From NCBI RefSeq assembly GCF_027490375.1, contig NZ_JAIXYH010000073.1:1-64000 (forward strand): DNA of 64,000 nt. Direction: 5' to 3'. The translations under genes and the position numbers were made by a program. Shown in pieces: positions 45,098 through 53,823 of the stretch. The notes under the pieces were generated by a model. It searched no databases, was not told where the DNA came from, and saw only the letters and a list, made by a program, of their open reading frames with translations. The DNA is from Flavobacterium sp. (GTDB lineage: Bacteria > Bacteroidota > Bacteroidia > Flavobacteriales > Flavobacteriaceae). Within the stretch, counting starts at the first letter, position 1. Each line of letters starts with the position of its first letter.

Positions 45098-46375
45098 TCA
45101 GTATCCGTATTTGTCGCCCCAACGCTTTTTCAAAAACGCACGATCTGTCGTTTCCCGAGAATTAGTACCCGGCTCGTAAAACTTCGTGCCCGATAGCTCC
45201 TCCGGTAAATATTCCTGAAAAGCAAAGTTTCCTTCGAACGAATGTGCATACTGGTATTCTTCTCCGTAGCCCAATTCTTTCATCAATTTCGTGGGCGCAT
45301 TGCGCAAATGCAACGGAACTGCATACGGCGGAAGCTTCTCAATCAGTGCCAAAGCCTCATTAATAGCAACGTAAGTGCTGTTCGACTTCGGACTGCTAGC
45401 CAAATAAACCGCACATTGGGCTAAAATAATCCGACTCTCCGGATTGCCAATTGCCGAAACCGCCTGAAAAGTACTGTTCGCTAAAACCAAAGCCGTTGGG
45501 TTGGCATTCCCAATGTCTTCCGAGGCTAAAATCACCAATCGTCGAGCAATAAATTTCACATCTTCACCACCGCTCAACATGCGTCCCAACCAATAAATCG
45601 CCGCATTCGGATCACTGCCGCGAATCGATTTTATAAAAGCCGAAACCACATCGTAATGCATCTCACCACTTTTATCATAGCGCGATATTTGCTGCTGCGC
45701 CACCGCTAAAACCTGAGCATCGTTAATAATTGCAGGCTCCGAAGTTTGCGACAACACAACCAGCTCCAACAAATTCAATAATTTTCGTGCATCACCGCCC
45801 GAATAGCGCATCAAAGCTGTAGTTTCCTCAATCTTTACTTCGCGCGTTTTTAGCAAAACATCTTCAGCTAATGCTCGTCGAATCAGCGTTTCCATCTCCG
45901 GAACACCAAAGGATTCCAAAACATACAACTGGCAACGCGACAAAAGGGCAGGAATAACCTCAAAACTCGGATTTTCTGTCGTGGCTCCAATTAAGGTCAA
46001 CCAACCTTTTTCAACCGCTTCCAACAACGAATCTTGTTGCGATTTGCTAAACCGATGAATTTCGTCTATAAACAAAAGCGGTTTTTGCGGATCAAAAATT
46101 CCACCGCCGCGTTTCGCCCGATCAATAACCTCTCGCACGTCTTTCACACCTGCGTTTACAGCACTTAATGAATAAAACGGACGCTTCGTTTCCGCCGCCA
46201 AAAGCTGAGCTAAAGTTGTTTTTCCCGAACCCGGAGGTCCCCAAAACAACAAACTCGGAACCACACCCGATTCAATAAACTTGGTCAAAATCCCACTCGC
46301 ACCAACCAAATGGGGTTGGCTAATATAGTCGCGCAAATGCTTCGGCCGCAAACGTTCAGCTAAAGGTATATCCAT
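45098..46375 (-). CDS. rarA: Replication-associated recombination protein A
   Basis: This 425-residue clamp-loader-like AAA+ ATPase works at stalled replication forks. The start PLAERLRPKHLRDYISQPHL, the Walker A motif GPPGSGKTTLAQLLA, Walker B LLFIDEIHRF and the sensor region LIGATTENPSFEVIP are visible. The C-terminal tetramerisation domain has SFIKSIRGSDPNAAIYWL-type features. Length is typical. The gene is 7 nt from the convergent secreted-protein gene. A -7-like box ends 4 nt before its ATG. Confidence 0.95.
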   Translation of the reverse strand: MDIPLAERLRPKHLRDYISQPHLVGASGILTKFIESGVVPSLLFWGPPGSGKTTLAQLLAAETKRPFYSLSAVNAGVKDVREVIDRAKRGGGIFDPQKPLLFIDEIHRFSKSQQDSLLEAVEKGWLTLIGATTENPSFEVIPALLSRCQLYVLESFGVPEMETLIRRALAEDVLLKTREVKIEETTALMRYSGGDARKLLNLLELVVLSQTSEPAIINDAQVLAVAQQQISRYDKSGEMHYDVVSAFIKSIRGSDPNAAIYWLGRMLSGGEDVKFIARRLVILASEDIGNANPTALVLANSTFQAVSAIGNPESRIILAQCAVYLASSPKSNSTYVAINEALALIEKLPPYAVPLHLRNAPTKLMKELGYGEEYQYAHSFEGNFAFQEYLPEELSGTKFYEPGTNSRETTDRAFLKKRWGDKYGY

Positions 46376-46379
46376 ACCG

Positions 46380-46387
46380 TAAAAGTA
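46380..46387 (-). promoter_or_regulatory. -7-like box TACTTTTA abutting the rarA ATG
   Basis: On the complement, TACTTTTA ends 4 nt before the rarA start codon. It differs from consensus only in the last base. A leaderless mRNA is predicted. Confidence 0.5.
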
Positions 46388-46402
46388 ATTCTATTTCATA
46401 AA

Positions 46403-46450
46403 TCTTAATACTCCCGTCTTAATACTTAATACTTCTGTCTTAATACTTCC
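46403..46450. repeat. CTTAATACT simple repeat cluster
   Basis: Four near copies of CTTAATACTcc/tt words lie here, identical in kind to the spacers of the repeat region at 21-366. No gene is present between 46388 and 46694. Confidence 0.75.
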
Positions 46451-46464
46451 CCGAAGCTAATCCG

Positions 46465-46612
46465 CCTATCCACTACAAGTTTGCGCACTGGCGTTTGGTT
46501 TTGTCTGGCGCTGCAAAGCGCTTCCTGCGGTCGCATGTGCAGCTGCCGTCAAAACGCAAGCGCAAGCACACAAAGCTTTCCGTTTCTATGCGGGCTAGGG
46601 CAATCGTTTCCA
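46465..46612 (+). repeat. Dispersed hairpin element, copy 5
   Basis: The core TTCCTGCGGTCGC lies at 46522-46534. The arms GCGTTTGGTTTTG / CAAAACGC and TGGCGCTGCA / TGCAGCTGCC pair around it. The 3' module GCTTTCCGTTTCTATGCGGG and a GGCAATCG end like that of copy 4 follow. The 5' module is the most degenerate of the family (CCACTACAAG). It lies between the divergent rarA and rhomboid genes. Confidence 0.72.
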
Positions 46613-46694
46613 CAATCAAACCTGACAAAAAAGCAGTTCACTAAAAATCGGACTTGTTTTTGCTTTCCACAATTAAATCTAGCTATACAGCGCC

Positions 46695-47432
46695 ATGAAT
46701 TTAAAATTTACACCTGCAACCTGGCTTTTCCCGCTGCTATTCGTAGGTGCGCTGTGGCTCGTTTTCGGAATCGAAGAGTTTTTAAATACCACTTTCGTGG
46801 CGTTCTCGCTCAATCCAAGAACATTCACCGGTCTGGCAGGTGTCGTTTGTGCCCCTTTTCTGCACGCCGATATCGAACATTTAGCCAATAACAGCGTGGC
46901 GCTTCTCGCATTGCTTACGGCATTGATGTACTTCTACCGCCGACTCGCATTAAAAGTAGTGGTCATAGGTATCTTACTTTCCGGAATCATCACTTGGTTA
47001 ATCGGTCGGCCTTCCTATCATTTAGGCGCTAGCTCACTAATTTATGTGGTAGCGTCATTTCTCATTTTTAAAGGCTTGCAAGTGCAGCATTACCGCTTGG
47101 TTGCGTTATCTTTTCTGGTTATCTTTTTCTACGGAAGTAGTATTTGGTATATGTTCCCAACAGCCGATGCAGGCATTAGTTGGGAAGGTCACTTGTCGGG
47201 TTTCATCGCAGGTTTATTCCTAACCAAAAAATACGCCGATTACAATCCTATTATCGAGCCCCAATACGATTGGCAACGGCCCGATTACGACCCATCGACC
47301 GATAAATTCATGCAACGATTCGACGAAAACGGAAATTTCGTAAACCCACCACCGCCCGAACCCGAGCCAGAAGCTATTTCTGAAGTTCAGATAATCTACG
47401 ATTTCAAACCCAAGAAAGAAGAGTCGAATTAG
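46695..47432 (+). CDS. Rhomboid family intramembrane serine protease
   Basis: This 245-residue protein has six predicted membrane helices. Conserved FLHADIEHLANNS lies in helix 2. The putative nucleophile Ser113 is in YHLGASSLIY, and the catalytic His166 is in WEGHLSG. The motif reads Gly-Ala-Ser-Ser rather than the usual Gly-x-Ser-Gly. The C-terminal cytoplasmic tail (about 185-245) is Pro/Glu-rich. It overlaps the 3' end of convergent rlmB by 4 nt. Substrates are unknown. Confidence 0.9.
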   Translation: MNLKFTPATWLFPLLFVGALWLVFGIEEFLNTTFVAFSLNPRTFTGLAGVVCAPFLHADIEHLANNSVALLALLTALMYFYRRLALKVVVIGILLSGIITWLIGRPSYHLGASSLIYVVASFLIFKGLQVQHYRLVALSFLVIFFYGSSIWYMFPTADAGISWEGHLSGFIAGLFLTKKYADYNPIIEPQYDWQRPDYDPSTDKFMQRFDENGNFVNPPPPEPEPEAISEVQIIYDFKPKKEESN

Positions 47433-48166
47433 GCAAGACGCTGCCGAATGGCTTCATACAAAAAAGCACCGCAAGCCACCGAAACATTAAGCGATTCTAT
47501 GGTTCCGTGCATGGGTAGTTTTGCCGTAGCATCAACAATTTTTAAAACACTTGGGTTTATTCCGCGGTCTTCACTTCCCATAATTATCGCAGATGGTTTA
47601 GTGAAGTCAATATCATAAACCAAAGCATTTGTTTTTTCGGTAGCTGCTACTACTTGAAAGTCGCTGCTTTGTAAATAAAATATAGCGTCTTTAATGTGAT
47701 CTACTTTGGCGATCGGAACATTAAAAACCGCGCCCGCACTGGTCTTTACAGTATCGCCGTTTACAGGAGCAGCTCCACTTTTTCCGATTATAATTCCGTG
47801 GACTCCCGTACATGATGCTGTTCGAATAATGGCTCCGAAATTTCGGGCATCGCTAATTTGATCTAAAATCAAAAAAAGCGGCGTCGAAGTCGTTTCAAGT
47901 GCTTTTTCTACTAGTGTTTCTAAACTCAAAAAATCAATGGGAGCAATTGTAGCCACAGCGCCTTGATGGTTTCCCGGCGTTAATTTGTTAAGCTTCTCTA
48001 CCGGAACTTGCGAATAGGAGATACGCTCTCGATTCAAGGTGTTGATTAGCGTTTTCATTAAATCGCTACTGCTATCCTTTTGTATATACACTTTATCGAT
48101 CGTCGTTTTCGCTTGAATTGCTTCCAAAATAGCGCGAACGCCAAAAATATTTTCTGAATTTTGCAT
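47429..48166 (-). CDS. rlmB: 23S rRNA (guanosine-2'-O-)-methyltransferase-like
   Basis: This protein of about 245 residues is a SPOUT/TrmH-class enzyme. The N-terminal RNA-binding domain starts NIFGVRAILEAI. The knot domain has the three motifs DQISDARNFGAIIRTA, IMGSEDRGINPSVL and LNVSVACGAFLYEA. RlmB methylates the 2'-O of a guanosine in 23S rRNA; some relatives act on tRNA, so the exact target is inferred. I start at MQNSENIFG because the upstream frame (to 48247) crosses a -7 box placed 4 nt before this ATG. Confidence 0.92.
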   Translation of the reverse strand: MQNSENIFGVRAILEAIQAKTTIDKVYIQKDSSSDLMKTLINTLNRERISYSQVPVEKLNKLTPGNHQGAVATIAPIDFLSLETLVEKALETTSTPLFLILDQISDARNFGAIIRTASCTGVHGIIIGKSGAAPVNGDTVKTSAGAVFNVPIAKVDHIKDAIFYLQSSDFQVVAATEKTNALVYDIDFTKPSAIIMGSEDRGINPSVLKIVDATAKLPMHGTIESLNVSVACGAFLYEAIRQRLA

Positions 48167-48170
48167 GCGG

Positions 48171-48178
48171 CAAAGATA
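48171..48178 (-). promoter_or_regulatory. -7 box TATCTTTG abutting the rlmB ATG
   Basis: On the complement, TATCTTTG matches the consensus and ends 4 nt before the rlmB ATG at 48166, so the transcript is predicted to be leaderless. Confidence 0.62.
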
Positions 48179-48280
48179 AAAACGTAGTTCGACTTTTTGC
48201 TCGCCTTTCAGTTTAAAATATGCCGGAAATGCTTGATGTATTTTCACCTCGCTCCCAACTGCTGAAATAGAACTTTTTTA

Positions 48281-49921
48281 TTAAAAATAGCTCTTAAAGC
48301 TAATGTGTGCCAATGCGTTGCGTAACGAGTTTTCTGTGCCTGATAATCGCGAAAAAGCATAAGTGAAATTCAGAATTCCATTTTTAGTTGCCAGAACAAA
48401 ACCAGCACCAGCCGCAATGACAGTTTTTGAAATATTTGTTGTTTGATCACTGAAATATCCAAAGTCACTTAAAATTTGAACATTTAAGTTCGGAGCTACC
48501 CGATAGTAATAATTATTCATGAGCGAGGTAAAGCTGTGGGCTTGCAAAACATTTTCATTCAATCCACGAATCGAGTTAAAACCACCGAAACGATATAATT
48601 CATTCACAAGAATTTTCTGAGATCCTAAGAAGTAGTTGTCGGTATTTATTTGAACTCTGCTTTTTGCAGAAAAAGCTATATTGTAGCTGCCAGTAAGTCT
48701 AAACAGAGTTTGGTCGACCTCGCTGGTTTCACGAACCGATTTCCCAAAGCCTAATTTTAAGTTTACAAAATCCGAGTACCGAAAAAAATCATCACTTTCT
48801 GCATTCCTGCTAAAGTCGAAACCAACCGTGTAAAAAGTGCTGCGGAAGTCTTGTAGTGTCTCGCTATTTTGCGACTGAATATCACTGGATTCTCCACTTT
48901 CATATCCTAAAAATATCCGTGAATTGTGTTTGAGTAGATAACCAATTTCTATGGCCGATTTTGAAGTTTGAAAGGTGCTGTCTTGCCTGAAAATGTTGAG
49001 CTGACCTCGTAGCACTAAGTTCGAATTAAAAAGATAGGGTAGAGTACCGGAGAAAAAGAAATTGCGTTGTTCTTGTCCGTCGGTTTTCCAGTTTAACTGA
49101 AATTCTTCGCTAGACTTTAAAATATTGACCAATGCTAAATCTAAATAGCCATTTACCACCAATTTATTGTCTGCGTTTTGTAGTCCTGCAAATCCTTCAA
49201 ATCGATTATTACGCACTTTCTCATCGTATATATATAGGAGTGTCGAATCTTTGGTAAACAAGACTTCACTTTTGCGCGCAATCCGGGCAAATTTCAAGTT
49301 GTTGATTTCTGCTTCGATTTTAGAAATGGTTTTATCGTTGAAAATGCTTTTCCGATAGCGGGCTTTTAAGTGTTTTAAAACGTTTTTAGGAATCTCGGTA
49401 TTTTCTGCAAAGATTAAATTTGAAATTTTTCGTACCGTCGTATTCGAAATCTCCACTTTTAAAAAAACTTGATCAGCGCGCTCGGCAGTAACCACTGTTT
49501 TTAAACCAGCAAGTGCCATTCCTTGATCTTGCAGTTTGGTAGTGATTGATTCCATAAAAGCAGGCAGCTCGGCGGGTTTCATCGATATGCTTTTCGGTCG
49601 TTCTGTTAGATAGGGTGTTATCGAGCTTAAGTCGATTTCAACGGTGTTAAATTTTGCTCCAGATTCACATTCAAAAAGAATGCTGTTTTTTTCAATGATG
49701 CTCGATTTACAGCTGGCAAACAAATAGCCCGATTGCCTTAAAGAATCTGTGAATTGCTGTAGCCGGTCTTCATCGGATACTTTGGCAGGGATTTTTAGTG
49801 TGCGTTCTATCTTTTGATTGGGAAAATTAACTTTTATCAAAACGGTTTTTTGGCCGTAAACCAATGATTGCAGTAGCAAGAAAAGCACTAAATAAGCCGA
49901 TTTCGGTGTCATACTACCCAT
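48281..49921 (-). CDS. Omp85/BamA-like outer membrane protein
   Basis: This protein of about 546 residues has a signal peptide (ending LVYGQKT). A region of POTRA-like repeats (about 25-215) includes ADQVFLKVEISNTTVRKISNL. A beta-barrel (about 230-546) has FEGFAGLQNADNKL, ELYRFGGFNSIRGLNENVL (the conserved Arg-Gly of the barrel lid loop) and a C-terminal aromatic FKSYF. The RGL motif supports Omp85-superfamily membership, but it is short for BamA, so a TamA-like or uncharacterised member is likely. ATG choices are 49921 (4 nt after a -7-like box) and 49912. Confidence 0.8.
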   Translation of the reverse strand: MGSMTPKSAYLVLFLLLQSLVYGQKTVLIKVNFPNQKIERTLKIPAKVSDEDRLQQFTDSLRQSGYLFASCKSSIIEKNSILFECESGAKFNTVEIDLSSITPYLTERPKSISMKPAELPAFMESITTKLQDQGMALAGLKTVVTAERADQVFLKVEISNTTVRKISNLIFAENTEIPKNVLKHLKARYRKSIFNDKTISKIEAEINNLKFARIARKSEVLFTKDSTLLYIYDEKVRNNRFEGFAGLQNADNKLVVNGYLDLALVNILKSSEEFQLNWKTDGQEQRNFFFSGTLPYLFNSNLVLRGQLNIFRQDSTFQTSKSAIEIGYLLKHNSRIFLGYESGESSDIQSQNSETLQDFRSTFYTVGFDFSRNAESDDFFRYSDFVNLKLGFGKSVRETSEVDQTLFRLTGSYNIAFSAKSRVQINTDNYFLGSQKILVNELYRFGGFNSIRGLNENVLQAHSFTSLMNNYYYRVAPNLNVQILSDFGYFSDQTTNISKTVIAAGAGFVLATKNGILNFTYAFSRLSGTENSLRNALAHISFKSYF

Positions 49922-49925
49922 AACG

Positions 49926-49933
49926 TAAAAGTA
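49926..49933 (-). promoter_or_regulatory. -7-like box TACTTTTA before Omp85-like gene
   Basis: On the complement, the box ends 4 nt before the ATG at 49921 and 13 nt before the alternative ATG at 49912. Confidence 0.45.
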
Positions 49934-49992
49934 TCGGAAAATCTTTTGCAAAAGCTTGTTTTAGAATTGTATTGAAAATTAATAGTTTAAGA

Positions 49993-50023
49993 TTTGGAAG
50001 CATAAATATTATTTCTACCTTTG
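49993..50023 (+). promoter_or_regulatory. Canonical promoter of the rpsL-rpsG-fusA-rpsJ operon
   Basis: A -33 TTTG (49993-49996) and a -7 TACCTTTG (50016-50023) are separated by 19 nt, the ideal Bacteroidota spacing. The leader of about 50 nt begins with a small CCCG / CGGG hairpin. Confidence 0.85.
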
Positions 50024-50076
50024 CAACCCCGTAAAAAGCGGGAATTTAGAAATTTTAGAAACTTGTAGTATTAATT

Positions 50077-50460
50077 ATGCCAACAATTCAACAATTAGTA
50101 AGAACTGGAAGAACCCAGATAACTAAGAAGAGTAAATCGGTTGCATTAGATTCTTGTCCACAAAGACGAGGAGTTTGTACTCGTGTTTACACCACAACGC
50201 CAAAGAAACCAAACTCTGCAATGCGTAAAGTTGCGCGTGTACGTTTGACTAATGGGAACGAGGTAAACGCGTACATTCCTGGTGAAGGACACAATCTTCA
50301 AGAGCACTCGATAGTATTAGTTAGGGGAGGAAGGGTAAAAGACTTACCTGGAGTTCGTTATCACATTGTTCGCGGTGCACTAGACACATCTGGTGTTGCT
50401 GGTAGAACACAAAGACGCTCTAAGTATGGTGCTAAACGCCCAAAAGAAGCTAAAAAGTAA
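50077..50460 (+). CDS. rpsL: 30S ribosomal protein uS12
   Basis: This 127-residue protein of the decoding centre shows [18 protein letters not shown] and [12 protein letters not shown]. Lys43 and Lys88, where streptomycin-resistance changes usually fall, are both wild type. It is the first gene of the operon, 22 nt before rpsG. Confidence 0.98.
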
Positions 50461-50482
50461 TTCAAACTTTTAAGAAAAAGAC

Positions 50483-50959
50483 ATGAGAAAAAGACAGGCA
50501 AAAAAGAGACCTCTTTTACCAGATCCTCGTTTTAACGATCAATTAGTTACACGTTTTGTGAACAATTTGATGTGGGATGGTAAAAAATCTACCGCTTTTA
50601 AAGTGTTCTACGATGCACTTGATATCGTAGAAAACAAAAAGCAAGACGCTGAAAAATCAGCTTTAGAGATTTGGAAAGATGCATTAACTAATGTGATGCC
50701 GCACGTAGAAGTACGTAGCCGTCGTGTTGGTGGAGCAACATTCCAAATTCCGATGCAAATCAGACCAGATCGCAAGATTTCTATGGCAATGAAATGGTTA
50801 ATCCTTTATGCACGCCGCAGAAACGAAAAATCGATGTCTCAAAAACTGGCTGCCGAAGTTTTAGCTGCTGCTAAAGAAGAAGGTGCTGCGGTTAAAAAGA
50901 GAATGGATACTCACAAAATGGCAGAAGCTAACAAAGCGTTTTCACACTTTAGATTCTAA
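50483..50959 (+). CDS. rpsG: 30S ribosomal protein uS7
   Basis: This 158-residue protein organises the 3' major domain of 16S rRNA and contacts tRNA in the E site. It has the typical [17 protein letters not shown] start, the [16 protein letters not shown] hairpin and the RFNDQL-region helices. It ends AFSHFRF. It lies 6 nt before fusA. Confidence 0.98.
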   Translation: MRKRQAKKRPLLPDPRFNDQLVTRFVNNLMWDGKKSTAFKVFYDALDIVENKKQDAEKSALEIWKDALTNVMPHVEVRSRRVGGATFQIPMQIRPDRKISMAMKWLILYARRRNEKSMSQKLAAEVLAAAKEEGAAVKKRMDTHKMAEANKAFSHFRF

Positions 50960-50965
50960 TCGGAA

Positions 50966-53122
50966 ATGGCAAGAGATCTTAAATATACAAGAAATATCGG
51001 TATTGCTGCGCACATTGATGCGGGTAAAACAACTACCACTGAGCGTATCTTGTTCTATACAGGAAAATCGCACAAAATTGGTGAAGTACACGATGGAGCT
51101 GCTACCATGGACTGGATGGCGCAAGAGCAGGAGCGTGGTATTACCATTACCTCTGCAGCGACAACTTGCGAATGGAATTTCCCAACTGTACAAGGTAAAG
51201 TTATTCCAGAATCTAAACCATACCACTTTAACATCATCGATACTCCCGGACACGTTGACTTTACCGTAGAGGTAAACCGTTCATTGCGTGTTCTCGACGG
51301 ATTGGTGTTCTTGTTTTCAGCGGTTGACGGTGTTGAGCCACAATCAGAAACTAACTGGCGTCTTGCAGATCAGTACCGAGTGCCTCGTATGGGCTTTGTG
51401 AACAAGATGGACCGTCAAGGTTCAAACTTCTTGGCTGTATGTCAGCAAGTTCGCGATATGTTGAAGTCTAATGCAGTTGCAATTACACTTCCTATCGGTG
51501 AAGAAGCTGATTTCAAAGGAGTAGTTGACTTGGTGAAGAATCAGGCTATCATTTGGCATGACGAAACACAAGGAGCTACTTTCGATATCGTAGAGATTCC
51601 TGCGGATATGGTTGATGAGGTTAAAGAATACCGTTCAGCGCTTATCGAAGCAGTAGCCGAATACGACGAGAATCTTCTTGATAAGTATATGGAAGATGAA
51701 AATTCTATTACTGAGGAAGAAATCAACAATGCACTTCGTGCTGCTACCATCGACATGGCAATTATTCCAATGTTGTGCGGTTCTTCTTTCAAAAACAAAG
51801 GCGTGCAGTTCATGCTAGATGCAGTTTGTAAATATCTTCCATCTCCTTTAGATAAAGAAGGTATCGAAGGTATTCACCCTGATGATTCTGATTTGTTAGA
51901 AGAAGATCAAAAGAAAATTATGCGTCGTCCTGACGTTAAAGAGCCTTTCGCGGCTTTAGCTTTCAAGATTGCAACCGATCCTTTCGTAGGTCGTTTAGCT
52001 TTCTTTAGAGCGTACTCAGGTCGTTTAGATGCCGGTTCATATGTGTTGAATACACGTTCAGGTAACAAAGAGCGTATTTCTCGTATCTACCAAATGCACG
52101 CAAACAAGCAAAACCCAATCGAATTTATCGAAGCAGGTGATATTGGTGCAGCAGTTGGATTTAAAGATATCAAAACAGGAGATACTCTTTGCGACGAGAA
52201 GAATCCTATTATCTTGGAATCAATGAAGTTCCCTGCGCCAGTAATTGGTATCGCTATCGAGCCTAAAACTAAGGCTGATGTAGATAAAATGGGAATGGCG
52301 TTGGCAAAACTTTCTGAGGAAGATCCTACGTTTACCGTTCGTACAGACGAGGCGTCAGGTCAAACAATCATTTCGGGTATGGGTGAGCTTCACTTAGATA
52401 TCTTGATCGATCGTATGAAGCGTGAGTTCAAGGTTGAAGTTAACCAAGGTGAGCCTCAAGTAGAGTACAAAGAAGCGTTTACTAAATCAGCACAACACCG
52501 TGAGGTTTACAAGAAACAATCGGGTGGTCGTGGTAAATTTGGTGACATTGTATTCCGTCTTGAGCCAGCTGATGAAGTGGATGGAAAAGTTCCAGATGGA
52601 TTACAGTTTGTTAACGAAGTTAAAGGTGGTAACGTACCAAAAGAATACGTTCCTGCTGTTGAGAAAGGTTTCCGTGAAGCCATGAAAACAGGTCCTTTAG
52701 CTGGTTACCAAGTAGATAGTTTAAAAGTTACACTTTTGGATGGTTCATACCACCCTGTTGACTCGGATGCACTTTCTTTCGAATTAGCAGCGCGTATGGG
52801 TTACAAAGAGGTAGCTAAAGCTGCAGGTGCAATCATCCTTGAGCCAATCATGAAGCTTGAAGTATTAACCCCTGAAGAAAACATGGGTGATATCGTTGGT
52901 GATATCAACAGAAGACGTGGTCAGGTGAACGATATGAGCGACAGAGCAGGTTCTAAGGTTATCAAAGCAAATGTGCCACTTTCGGAAATGTTCGGATATG
53001 TAACAACTTTACGTACCCTTTCTTCCGGTCGTGCAACTTCAACTATGGAGTTCTCGCACTACGCTGAGACACCTTCAAACATCTCTGAAGAGGTAATCAA
53101 AAAAGCAAAAGGTAACGCTTAA
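50966..53122 (+). CDS. fusA: Elongation factor G
   Basis: This 718-residue translational GTPase catalyses ribosomal translocation. G1 is [15 protein letters not shown], switch II lies in [14 protein letters not shown], and G4 is VNKMD. Domains II-V follow in order; domain IV starts near [20 protein letters not shown] and domain V has [14 protein letters not shown]. Length is slightly above the usual 690-705. It lies in the conserved rpsL-rpsG-fusA order, with rpsJ 11 nt later; no tuf gene follows here. Confidence 0.98.
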   Translation: MARDLKYTRNIGIAAHIDAGKTTTTERILFYTGKSHKIGEVHDGAATMDWMAQEQERGITITSAATTCEWNFPTVQGKVIPESKPYHFNIIDTPGHVDFTVEVNRSLRVLDGLVFLFSAVDGVEPQSETNWRLADQYRVPRMGFVNKMDRQGSNFLAVCQQVRDMLKSNAVAITLPIGEEADFKGVVDLVKNQAIIWHDETQGATFDIVEIPADMVDEVKEYRSALIEAVAEYDENLLDKYMEDENSITEEEINNALRAATIDMAIIPMLCGSSFKNKGVQFMLDAVCKYLPSPLDKEGIEGIHPDDSDLLEEDQKKIMRRPDVKEPFAALAFKIATDPFVGRLAFFRAYSGRLDAGSYVLNTRSGNKERISRIYQMHANKQNPIEFIEAGDIGAAVGFKDIKTGDTLCDEKNPIILESMKFPAPVIGIAIEPKTKADVDKMGMALAKLSEEDPTFTVRTDEASGQTIISGMGELHLDILIDRMKREFKVEVNQGEPQVEYKEAFTKSAQHREVYKKQSGGRGKFGDIVFRLEPADEVDGKVPDGLQFVNEVKGGNVPKEYVPAVEKGFREAMKTGPLAGYQVDSLKVTLLDGSYHPVDSDALSFELAARMGYKEVAKAAGAIILEPIMKLEVLTPEENMGDIVGDINRRRGQVNDMSDRAGSKVIKANVPLSEMFGYVTTLRTLSSGRATSTMEFSHYAETPSNISEEVIKKAKGNA

Positions 53123-53133
53123 TTCTTAAGAAA

Positions 53134-53439
53134 ATGAGTCAAAAAATCAGAATAAAATTGAAGTCTTACGACCATATGTTGGTTGATAAATCTTCGGAGA
53201 AAATTGTGAAGACTGTGAAAAGTACCGGAGCTGTTGTTACTGGTCCAATTCCACTTCCAACACACAAAAAACTTTTTACTGTGTTGCGTTCGCCACACGT
53301 AAACAAGAAAGCGCGTGAGCAATTTGAAGTAATGTCGTACAAGAGATTGATCGATATTTACTCGTCGTCTTCGAAAACTATCGATGCATTAATGAAACTT
53401 GAATTGCCTAGCGGCGTTGAAGTGGAAATTAAAGTGTGA
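53134..53439 (+). CDS. rpsJ: 30S ribosomal protein uS10
   Basis: This 101-residue protein starts [19 protein letters not shown] and has [19 protein letters not shown]. It also serves as a transcription antitermination partner (NusE) in other bacteria. In this genome it is the last gene of the fusA operon and is followed by a strong terminator, not by rplC directly. Confidence 0.98.
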   Translation: MSQKIRIKLKSYDHMLVDKSSEKIVKTVKSTGAVVTGPIPLPTHKKLFTVLRSPHVNKKAREQFEVMSYKRLIDIYSSSSKTIDALMKLELPSGVEVEIKV

Positions 53440-53460
53440 TGCTTCGTAAGCAATAAGTCA

Positions 53461-53494
53461 AATCCGTCGGACACTGTTCGGCGGATTTTTTTTT
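53461..53494 (+). terminator. Intrinsic terminator after rpsJ
   Basis: An 11-bp stem, AATCCGTCGGA / TTCGGCGGATT (two G-U pairs and one G-T at the base of the loop), has a 5-nt loop CACTG and is followed by eight T. It separates the fusA operon from the rplC operon. Confidence 0.92.
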
Positions 53495-53731
53495 GAAGAA
53501 AATTCAACTCGCAGATTCCTTTGTGAAAATTTTAAAATCAAAACGTACAGCAATTCTCAAATGTTGTACGCGATAAATTTCTTTGAATGGACACATCGCT
53601 TCTGTAACTATAAACATCGGCATTTACTCAGAACGGTCGATTTATTCCTTGATGAAATAAGGGATTTTAGTACTGCTATTTAACTTTTTTAAGTTGTTAG
53701 GAAAACTTCTTAAAAAAAGGAATATCAATAG
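53495..53731. other. AT-rich intergenic stretch, no gene seen
   Basis: Between the rpsJ terminator and the rplC promoter I find no credible open frame, tRNA or repeat. A short inverted repeat GTACA-N-TGTAC-like pair (near 53547-53570) is the only structure noticed. Confidence 0.6.
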
Positions 53732-53762
53732 TTTGCATTACAAAATAAAAATATTACTTTTG
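53732..53762 (+). promoter_or_regulatory. Canonical promoter of the rplC-secY operon
   Basis: A -33 TTTG (53732-53735) and a -7 TACTTTTG (53755-53762) are separated by exactly 19 nt, the same geometry as the rpsL promoter. Confidence 0.87.
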
Positions 53763-53771
53763 CGCGCTCTC

Positions 53772-53797
53772 TTGGGAGTAGTATGCACTATTCTCAA
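53772..53797 (+). promoter_or_regulatory. Leader hairpin at the 5' end of the rplC mRNA
   Basis: TTGGGAGTAGT pairs with ACTATTCTCAA over 11 bp (two G-U pairs) around the loop ATGC. It starts about 6 nt after the expected transcription start and ends 26 nt before the rplC ATG. It is a candidate ribosomal-protein autoregulatory or mRNA-stabilising structure. Confidence 0.6.
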
Positions 53798-53823
53798 ATT
53801 TAATAATTTATAACTAATTTAAT

